The notes beneath the pieces are model-generated. The model worked only from the letters and a program-made list of their open reading frames with translations. It did not search any database and was not told the origin of the DNA. From Pseudomonadota bacterium (GTDB lineage Bacteria; Pseudomonadota; Gammaproteobacteria; Burkholderiales; Methylophilaceae), in the NCBI GenBank assembly GCA_029549705.1, contig JAKPIR010000312.1, forward strand, positions 1 to 19,502: DNA of 19,502 nucleotides. The letters run 5' to 3'. Positions within the stretch are counted from its first letter, which is position 1; each line of letters begins with the position of its first letter. Of this stretch, positions 14,490 through 19,502 are shown in pieces. A program made the position numbers and the translations under genes.

Positions 14490-14798
14490 ATGGCTGATTC
14501 AAAGGAAGTTGAAGTAAAGGCAGAAGATGTCTTTTGGCAGCTGACAGATAACTTTATTGGTCATGCTAATTCACTAGTGCCTGCGCACGATGTAGGTGTG
14601 GTAAACGCAAGTATGATATTTGCATCTGCTCGGTTTAACACTTTTGTCATTGCTTCGCAATGTGGCACTAAAGAAGCGTTTGAGACCGAAAAAGCCGCCG
14701 CGCTGGATTATTTTGTGAACCAATATAAAATTGCGCTCACGGAACACATGACCGAAGTGCAAACCAACTTCGATAAATACATCCGCCCAAATAACTAA
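14490..14798 (+). CDS. Small hypothetical protein, DUF3144-like
   Basis: This 102-residue acidic-to-neutral soluble protein has no signal peptide or membrane segment. The pattern FWQLTDNFIGHANSL, then NASMIFASARFNTFVIAS, then an amphipathic segment with YFVNQYKIALTEHM resembles the DUF3144 family as I remember it; I could not search to confirm. Its function is unknown. It lies 9 bases after rpsU and 5 bases before yqeY, so it must be co-transcribed with both, and it reads as a genuine gene with codon use like its neighbours. It may be a small factor tied to translation or growth, but that is only inferred from position. Confidence 0.8.
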   Translation: MADSKEVEVKAEDVFWQLTDNFIGHANSLVPAHDVGVVNASMIFASARFNTFVIASQCGTKEAFETEKAAALDYFVNQYKIALTEHMTEVQTNFDKYIRPNN

Positions 14799-14803
14799 AA
14801 CCC

Positions 14804-15247
14804 ATGAGTCTAAAACAAAAAATATCAGAAGATATGAAAGACGCGATGCGCGCAAAAGATAGCGCGCGCTTGGGCGCTATTCGTTTGCTACAGGCGGCCA
14901 TTAAGCAGCGCGAAGTGGATGAGCGTATAGAGCTGACAGACGCGGATGTGATTTCAGCAATTGAAAAAATGCTAAAACAGCGTCGTGATTCAATTGCGGC
15001 GTATGAATCAGCAAACAGAACTGATTTGGCCGATGTTGAAAAGTTTGAAGTGAGCGTGTTGCAAACTTATTTACCACAACAGCTGACAGAAGAAGAAGTT
15101 AGTCAAATCGTTGATAAAGTCATTGCCGATACCGGTGCTCAGGGGGCTAAAGATATGGGCAAAGTGGTTGGATTGGTCAGGCCGCTAGTCGCAGGTGTCG
15201 CTGATATGGCTAAAGTGTCGGGTTTGATTAAAGCACGCTTGGGTTAA
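14804..15247 (+). CDS. yqeY: GatB/YqeY domain protein
   Basis: A 147-residue protein homologous to the C-terminal tRNA-binding domain of the GatB subunit of glutamyl-tRNA(Gln) amidotransferase. Its function as a stand-alone protein is not settled. Visible landmarks are LKQKISEDMKDAMRAKD, RLGAIRLLQAAIKQREVDER, IEKMLKQRRDSIAAYE, FEVSVLQTYLPQQLTEEE and the C-terminal MGKVVGLVRPLVAGVADMAKVSGLIKARL. The protein is helical throughout, as in the family. It is usually found between rpsU and dnaG in beta- and gammaproteobacteria, as here. A terminator follows 35 bases after its stop. Confidence 0.95.
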   Translation: MSLKQKISEDMKDAMRAKDSARLGAIRLLQAAIKQREVDERIELTDADVISAIEKMLKQRRDSIAAYESANRTDLADVEKFEVSVLQTYLPQQLTEEEVSQIVDKVIADTGAQGAKDMGKVVGLVRPLVAGVADMAKVSGLIKARLG

Positions 15248-15282
15248 ATTACGATAATCCGCAATATAGCGATAAAAAAAAC

Positions 15283-15308
15283 AAGGGAGCGACATCGCTC
15301 CTTTTTTT
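15283..15308 (+). terminator. Intrinsic terminator between yqeY and dnaG
   Basis: GGAGCG (15286-15291) and CGCTCC (15296-15301) form a GC-rich 6-bp stem with a 4-base loop ACAT, extended by A-T pairs and followed by TTTTTTT (15302-15308). It should stop part of the rpsU-yqeY transcripts before dnaG, as the terminator after rpsU does in E. coli. Confidence 0.88.
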
Positions 15309-15318
15309 ATTGATGCCT

Positions 15319-15324
15319 TATACT
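15319..15324 (+). promoter_or_regulatory. Possible -10 element at the dnaG start
   Basis: TATACT ends 7 bases before the dnaG ATG; the -35 position would fall in the terminator stem and does not match. If used it would give a leaderless dnaG mRNA. Weak on its own. Confidence 0.25.
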
Positions 15325-15331
15325 CACACTT

Positions 15332-17086
15332 ATGATTCCAGAAAGCTTTATTCAAGAGTTGCTCAATCGCGTTGATATTGTTGATGTGATTGATAAATCT
15401 GTGCCGCTGAAAAAAGCTGGTGCAAATTACTCTGCTTGCTGCCCGTTTCATAACGAAAAATCCCCCAGTTTTACAGTGAGCCCTACCAAGCAGTTCTATC
15501 ATTGTTTTGGTTGCGGGGCGCACGGCACTGCAGTTGGATTTTTAATGGAGTACCAAGGCTTGAGTTTTGTCGAGTCCATTCATGAGCTGGCGCAAATGGT
15601 CGGCATGATTGTGCCGCAGGAGACGCGCGACTCAGAAAAACCCAGTGCAAAAGTGGTGATGGGTCTGCAAGAAGTGCTGCAGCAAGCCGCCGATTATTAC
15701 AAAGCGGAACTTAAAAAATCCCCGCGTGCGATTGAATATCTTAAGGCGCGCGGTTTAAGCGGCAAAGTTGCCGCTAAATTTCAAATTGGCTACGCGCCTG
15801 CGGGCTGGCAGAATTTACAAAGTGTGTTTCCGCATTGTGAAAATGAAGCGCTCAATGTCGCGGGACTAGTGGTTGAAAATGAACAGGGCAAACGATACGA
15901 CCGCTTCCGTGACCGCATCATGTTCCCCATTCATGACCAAAAGGGTCAGGTGATAGGCTTTGGTGGACGCGTCATTAACCCAGAAGATACGCCTAAATAT
16001 TACAACTCGCCTGAAACGCCATTATTCCAGAAAGGCCATGAACTTTACGGCTTATTTTTAGCGCGGCGCGCCATACGCGATGCTGGCCGTGCCTTGGTTG
16101 TAGAAGGTTACATGGATGTGGTGGCTCTTGCGCAATATGGTATTGAGTACGCTGTAGCAGCGTTGGGAACGGCCACCACGCCTTTTCATATTACCAAACT
16201 GATGCGGCAAGCCGATGAAATTGTCTTTTGTTTTGATGGCGACAATGCTGGACGAACGGCGGCTTGGCGCGCGGCAATGAATGCATTGCCCGCGCTCACC
16301 GACGGTTTAAAATTATCGTTCTTATTTTTGCCTAAAGAGCATGACCCTGATTCGTTTGTGCGTGAATTTGGCAAAGATAAGTTCGAATCTGAGATGAAGG
16401 CTGCGATGCCGCTTTCACAGTATATTTTGAGGCATTTGAGTGAAAATAACACCCTGCAAAGCCAAGAAGATAAAGTACGCTTTTTGAATGAAGCAGAGCC
16501 AATTTTGCAGCAAATTAAGGCGCCACGCAGTGCGATGTTTTTGCGCAAAAAAATTGCAGAATTGGCACAGTTGTCGATAGATGAAATGCACAGTTTGCTT
16601 AAATTGCCTAACTTGAATCAAACGCCTGTGCAAGCAAGGCCAAAGCTTTCCCGCACGCCGAGTTCATTGCATAAACGTTTTTGCCTTATGCTGTTAATGC
16701 AACCCAGTTTGGCAAAAGCTGGCGATTTGCTATGGGTGGTAGGTCAAGACGAAGAGGCGCAATTGTTGCGGCACACTATTGAAACTTGTCTGTTGCATCC
16801 TCATTCTAAGCCTGTAGTCATCATGCGTGCGCTTGAAACAAAAGTGGATGCAAAATTACTGCGTGATTTAGCGCGTGATTTACATCTATTAGACGAAACA
16901 TTAGATATGGCGCTTGAGCTTGCAGGTGCAAGGCAACAGCTCAAGCAAATTTACGCACAACAGAGCGGACATGTTTTGTTGTCGCAATTGAGCGAAAAAC
17001 CTTTGAGCGAACTCACGGAAGCTGAAAAGGCAATGTTAAGGGCAGTGGGATTTAAAACTTTAGCAGTCAAACCCGAGCCAAAATAG
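15332..17086 (+). CDS. dnaG: DnaG, DNA primase
   Basis: DnaG makes the RNA primers for leading- and lagging-strand DNA synthesis. The N-terminal zinc domain has Cys37, His40, Cys58 and Cys61 (CCPFHNEKSPSF, FYHCFGCGAHG). The catalytic core contains the TOPRIM metal residues: Glu258 in VVEGYMDVV, and Asp302 and Asp304 in DGDNAGR. GFGGRVINPEDTPKYYNSPETP lies before it as the usual RNA-polymerase-like core landmark. The C-terminal helicase-binding domain (about 440-584) is divergent, as usual. At 584 residues it is full length. ATG 15332 has no ribosome binding site and lies 24 bases after a terminator, so low expression is expected. Confidence 0.98.
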   Translation: MIPESFIQELLNRVDIVDVIDKSVPLKKAGANYSACCPFHNEKSPSFTVSPTKQFYHCFGCGAHGTAVGFLMEYQGLSFVESIHELAQMVGMIVPQETRDSEKPSAKVVMGLQEVLQQAADYYKAELKKSPRAIEYLKARGLSGKVAAKFQIGYAPAGWQNLQSVFPHCENEALNVAGLVVENEQGKRYDRFRDRIMFPIHDQKGQVIGFGGRVINPEDTPKYYNSPETPLFQKGHELYGLFLARRAIRDAGRALVVEGYMDVVALAQYGIEYAVAALGTATTPFHITKLMRQADEIVFCFDGDNAGRTAAWRAAMNALPALTDGLKLSFLFLPKEHDPDSFVREFGKDKFESEMKAAMPLSQYILRHLSENNTLQSQEDKVRFLNEAEPILQQIKAPRSAMFLRKKIAELAQLSIDEMHSLLKLPNLNQTPVQARPKLSRTPSSLHKRFCLMLLMQPSLAKAGDLLWVVGQDEEAQLLRHTIETCLLHPHSKPVVIMRALETKVDAKLLRDLARDLHLLDETLDMALELAGARQQLKQIYAQQSGHVLLSQLSEKPLSELTEAEKAMLRAVGFKTLAVKPEPK

Positions 17087-17096
17087 GGTTTAATTC

Positions 17097-17105
17097 TGTT
17101 ATAAT
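17097..17105 (+). promoter_or_regulatory. Extended -10 promoter for rpoD
   Basis: TGTTATAAT is a perfect extended -10 (TGn plus TATAAT) in the 88-base dnaG-rpoD gap. No -35 match lies 17 bases upstream, as is common with extended -10 promoters. Transcription would start near 17112, giving a 62-base leader that contains the GAGGT ribosome binding site (17165-17169). Confidence 0.65.
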
Positions 17106-17174
17106 TAAAGGTTACAAAAATCATTTGCTAGTTACTTTTTAAGAAACCTAGCGTGCATAATTTAGAGGTAAGTC

Positions 17175-19118
17175 ATGGCGAGACCGAAGAAAAGCGAACA
17201 AGATGTCGCTAAAGAAAAAAGCGAATCTATAAACCCTGCGCTACAAGAAGCAAATGCGGAAGAGCGCCGCATTCGTTTAAAATCATTGATAGTGTTAGGC
17301 AAAGAGCGTGGCTATTTGACCTACGCTGAAATCAATGACCATCTACCCGATGATGTGCAAGGCTCAGAGCAGATTGATGGCATTATCGGCATGATTAATG
17401 ACATGGGCATTCAGGTTTATGAAGAAGTGCCTGATGCTGAAGTGTTGCTGATGTCAGATGCCCCACCGGCTGTAACAGATGAAGATGCAGTTGAAGAAGC
17501 AGAACAAGCGCTTGCTACGGTAGATTCCGATTTTGGCCGTACTACTGACCCAGTGCGTATGTACATGCGTGAAATGGGTACTGTTGATTTGCTCACGCGC
17601 GAGAGTGAAATTGAAATTGCCCGCCGTATAGAAGATGGTCTCAAGCACATGGTGCAAGCGATTGCCGCTTGCCCAACCACGATTGCCGCACTTTTAGAGA
17701 TGGTTGATAAAGTTGAAAACGATGAAATGAGCGTAGACGACTTGGTTGATGGTCTAATTGATGCTGATGTCGGCTTAGATGATGCGATGACGGTTGAGGC
17801 GGCAGAAGACGAAGAGCCGGAGTTGATTGATGATGACGAAGATGATGATGGTGATGCGGATGGCGCAAAAGCTGCGGCTATATCAGCTGAGGCTTTGGCA
17901 AGGTTAAAAGAAGAAGTGGTGAATCGCTTTGCGGTTATTCGCGCGGCAAATCAAAAAATGCAGGTGATTTTAGCAGAGAGCGGCTCACAGGATTCAGAAT
18001 ATCAAAGGCTGTTAGCAGAAATTTTAGAAGAACTGACAGCATTTAGGTTTTCAGCAAAACAAGTTGAAGGTTTATGTGACCAAGTGCGCGCTATTATAGA
18101 AGCAGTGCGCGGCCATGAACGCAAAGTAATGGATTTTTGTGTAGAAAAATCTGGTATGCCTAGAGCGCATTTTATTAAATCATTTCCAGGCAATGAATGT
18201 GATTTAAGCTGGCTGGAGCAGGAATTAAAGGTTGAGAAACCCTATACAGAAAAGTTAGCAAGATATAACCACTCGATTTTGGACCAACAGCAGCGACTAA
18301 TCGACTTAGAAAATAAAGTTGGAATACCAATCAGAGAGTTAAAAGAAATCAACAAACAGATGTCTACGGGTGAGGCGCGAGCAAGACGTGCTAAACGCGA
18401 GATGATTGAAGCAAACTTGCGTTTGGTGATTTCAATTGCAAAAAAATATACCAACAGAGGTCTGCAATTTTTGGATTTAATTCAAGAGGGTAATATTGGC
18501 CTAATGAAAGCGGTTGATAAATTTGAATACCGTCGCGGCTTCAAATTCTCAACCTATGCCACATGGTGGATTCGTCAAGCGATTACCCGTTCGATTGCTG
18601 ACCAAGCAAGAACCATACGTATTCCGGTGCACATGATTGAAACGATTAATAAGATGAATCGTATCAGCCGCCAAATCTTGCAAGAAACTGGTGTAGAACC
18701 TGATCCAGCGACGTTGGCTGAGAAAATGGAAATGCCGGAAGATAAGATACGTAAAATCTTAAAAATCAGCAAAGAGCCCATTTCGATGGAGACGCCAATC
18801 GGAGATGATGAAGACTCTCATTTAGGTGATTTTATTGAAGATAGCACAACGTTAGCACCTGTAGATGCAGCGGTTTATGCTAGCTTGCGCGATGCAACAA
18901 GTGAAGTATTAGAATCTCTTACACCGCGTGAAGCTAAAGTGCTACGGATGCGCTTTGGTATTGAAATGAACACAGACCATACGCTTGAAGAAGTGGGCAA
19001 ACAATTTGATGTCACGCGTGAGCGAATTCGTCAAATTGAGGCTAAGGCACTGCGTAAACTGCGTCACCCAACACGCTCTGAAAGATTAAGAAGCTTTTTA
19101 GAAACTGGTCAAGACTAA
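17175..19118 (+). CDS. rpoD: RpoD, primary sigma factor (sigma-70)
   Basis: The housekeeping sigma subunit directs RNA polymerase to most promoters. All regions are visible. Region 1.1 has SLIVLGKERGYLTYAEINDHLP near 36-57, and region 1.2 has DPVRMYMREMGTVDLL. A non-conserved region contains a strongly acidic patch (about 211-231). Regions 2.1-2.4 include NLRLVISIAKKYTNRGL, LDLIQEGNIGLMKAVDKFEYRRG and TYATWWIRQAITRSIADQ from residue 460. Region 3 follows, and region 4.2 (HTLEEVGKQFDVTRERIRQIEAKAL, from residue 602) is the -35-binding helix-turn-helix. At 647 residues it is intact. GAGGT 5 bases before the ATG is a good ribosome binding site. Confidence 0.99.
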   Translation: MARPKKSEQDVAKEKSESINPALQEANAEERRIRLKSLIVLGKERGYLTYAEINDHLPDDVQGSEQIDGIIGMINDMGIQVYEEVPDAEVLLMSDAPPAVTDEDAVEEAEQALATVDSDFGRTTDPVRMYMREMGTVDLLTRESEIEIARRIEDGLKHMVQAIAACPTTIAALLEMVDKVENDEMSVDDLVDGLIDADVGLDDAMTVEAAEDEEPELIDDDEDDDGDADGAKAAAISAEALARLKEEVVNRFAVIRAANQKMQVILAESGSQDSEYQRLLAEILEELTAFRFSAKQVEGLCDQVRAIIEAVRGHERKVMDFCVEKSGMPRAHFIKSFPGNECDLSWLEQELKVEKPYTEKLARYNHSILDQQQRLIDLENKVGIPIRELKEINKQMSTGEARARRAKREMIEANLRLVISIAKKYTNRGLQFLDLIQEGNIGLMKAVDKFEYRRGFKFSTYATWWIRQAITRSIADQARTIRIPVHMIETINKMNRISRQILQETGVEPDPATLAEKMEMPEDKIRKILKISKEPISMETPIGDDEDSHLGDFIEDSTTLAPVDAAVYASLRDATSEVLESLTPREAKVLRMRFGIEMNTDHTLEEVGKQFDVTRERIRQIEAKALRKLRHPTRSERLRSFLETGQD

Positions 19119-19136
19119 AAAAGTATAAAAGGTTTA

Positions 19137-19181
19137 GGCCCCCTAGCTCATGCTTGGTTAGAGCAGCGGACTCATAATCCG
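19137..19181 (+). pseudogene. 5' half of tRNA-Ile(CAU), truncated after the anticodon stem
   Basis: The sequence gives a normal 5' acceptor strand (GGCCCCC), U8-A9, a D arm (GCTC/GAGC) and an anticodon arm CGGA-CTCATAA-TCCG with CAU at 19173-19175, the loop of the lysidine-type tRNA-Ile2. After 19181 there is no T arm (no GGTTCRA) and no 3' acceptor strand complementary to GGCCCCC, so it cannot fold as a full tRNA. It matches the tRNA at 19308 in 38 of 39 bases up to the anticodon, and similarity continues about 15 bases upstream (ATAAAAG). It also shows what the uninterrupted exon junction looks like. Confidence 0.75.
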
Positions 19182-19307
19182 ATGCTCTTCTAAAGTGGCT
19201 GCTGGGTTTTCAGATAGGTTTCATGTGCTTAGGTGCATAAAGAAGTAAAAGTGATTTGTAATACTGAAACATCATTCACTTGATAATTTCAGAGAATAAA
19301 AGTTTAA
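19182..19307. other. Unassigned spacer between the two tRNA 5' halves
   Basis: These 126 bases hold no open reading frame worth naming and no T arm or CCA end. AAGTGA (19249-19254) can pair with TCACTT (19276-19281), a weak stem with a 21-base loop. The last 15 bases resemble the sequence before the first tRNA copy. I could not recognise it as a decayed intron or tRNA 3' half. Confidence 0.5.
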
Positions 19308-19346
19308 GGCCCCTTAGCTCATGCTTGGTTAGAGCAGCGGACTCAT
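19308..19346 (+). tRNA. tRNA-Ile(CAU), 5' exon (interrupted after the anticodon; 3' exon outside the window)
   Basis: The 5' acceptor strand GGCCCCT, U8-A9, D arm GCTC/GAGC, the 5' strand of the anticodon stem and CTCAT (anticodon CAT, 19344-19346) match the start of tRNA-Ile2 as in E. coli ileX. This tRNA reads AUA once TilS converts C34 to lysidine. The gene is broken directly after anticodon position 36 by a group I intron. From the partner copy at 19137, the expected 3' exon begins AATCCG. It must lie beyond 19502, so intactness cannot be checked here. This is probably the functional copy because the other lacks its 3' half. Confidence 0.88.
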
Positions 19347-19502
19347 ATGTAAATGTGCCATATACGTGGAAACTGTATATGGGATGGTGTCAAATTCGGT
19401 GACACCTGACGGCAGTAATGCACAAGGCAATGCCGAGCTAAGCTTCAAATAGAAATGTTTGTTGAAAGTGTAGAGACTAGACGGCACCCACCTAAAGCAA
19501 TC
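19347..19502 (+). ncRNA. Group I self-splicing intron in tRNA-Ile(CAU), 5' part
   Basis: The conserved core is readable. P1: CATAT/ATGTG (19344-19348 with 19353-19357), closed by a GTAA loop, with the U19346-G19355 wobble that marks the 5' splice site. P2: CCATATAC/GTATATGG (19358-19365 with 19375-19382), with a GGAAAC loop. P3: GGTGTC/GGCACC (19386-19391 with 19483-19488). P4: TTCGGT/GCCGAG (19395-19400 with 19432-19437). P6: a hairpin at about 19443-19468. P7: 5' strand AGAGACTA (19472-19479). The stretches AAATTCGG, GCCGAGCTAAGC and GTAGAGACTAGACGGCACC closely match my recollection of the Azoarcus tRNA-Ile(CAU) intron (about 205 bases). The window ends in P8; the P7 3' strand, P9 and terminal G are missing. 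No homing-endonuclease frame is seen in this part. Confidence 0.93.

Noticed and set aside
17805..17867. Acidic Asp/Glu run in RpoD as an inserted element
   Set aside because: The non-conserved region between sigma regions 1.2 and 2.1 is normally acidic in proteobacterial sigma-70.
19137..19220. First tRNA copy as a complete functional tRNA-Ile or tRNA-Met
   Set aside because: No T arm and no 3' acceptor strand complementary to GGCCCCC follow the anticodon stem; only the 5' half is recognisable.
19182..19307. Spacer between the tRNA copies as a decayed second group I intron
   Set aside because: None of the core strands (AATTCGG, GCCGAG, GAGACTAGACGG) is found there, and the upstream copy reads straight through the insertion site.
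1..19502. CRISPR array, prophage, transposase or toxin-antitoxin genes
   Set aside because: No regularly spaced repeats and no protein resembling these families; outside the tRNA locus every real gene is a core chromosomal gene in familiar order.

Overview
The window is an ordinary, densely packed stretch of bacterial chromosome. Its last 370 bases carry an unusual tRNA locus. Gene order and protein sequences point to a betaproteobacterium of rather low GC. The order ruvB-ybgC-tolQRAB-pal-cpoB-queE-queC, then rpsP-rimM-trmD-rplS, then folB/plsY/tsaD/rpsU/yqeY/dnaG/rpoD fits this. A Methylophilaceae-type genome (Methylotenera or Methylophilus relatives) is my best guess, but it is inferred from general resemblance and not from any search.

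Layout. Positions 1-561 hold the 3' end of ruvB, a Holliday junction helicase subunit. A 290-base spacer with two strong hairpins separates it from the envelope cluster at 852-6340: ybgC, tolQ, tolR, tolA, tolB, pal and cpoB. Together these make the Tol-Pal machine that constricts the outer membrane at division. queE and queC (6580-7901, ATGA overlap) make preQ0 for queuosine. The S16/tRNA-modification/L19 operon follows (rpsP, rimM, trmD, rplS; 8025-10325), with its own promoter and a clear intrinsic terminator. ogt and xerD come next, then folB (minus) diverging from plsY (plus). tsaD (minus) diverges from a macromolecular-synthesis operon: rpsU, a small DUF3144-like gene, yqeY, dnaG and rpoD (14268-19118).

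The end of the window is the most interesting part. Downstream of rpoD lie two copies of the 5' half of a tRNA-Ile with a CAU anticodon. The first (19137-19181) runs intact through the anticodon stem and then loses all tRNA character. The second (19308-19346) breaks right after the anticodon and runs into a group I self-splicing intron. The intron's P1, P2, P3, P4 and P6 elements can be folded by eye, and its core closely resembles my recollection of the Azoarcus tRNA-Ile(CAU) intron. The window ends inside the intron, so the 3' strand of P7, the 3' splice site and the 3' exon are not visible.

Other things worth noting. A dispersed hairpin repeat family (three copies, 13-16 bp stem, 7-nt loop, one compensatory base-pair change) sits at operon ends. 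Ribosomal protein S16 carries a C-terminal tail of about 76 residues rich in Ala, Lys and Glu. A small hairpin covers both the ribosome binding site and the TTG start of rimM. Several genes lacking a Shine-Dalgarno sequence have a -10-like hexamer only 6-8 bases before the start codon, as expected for leaderless mRNAs.
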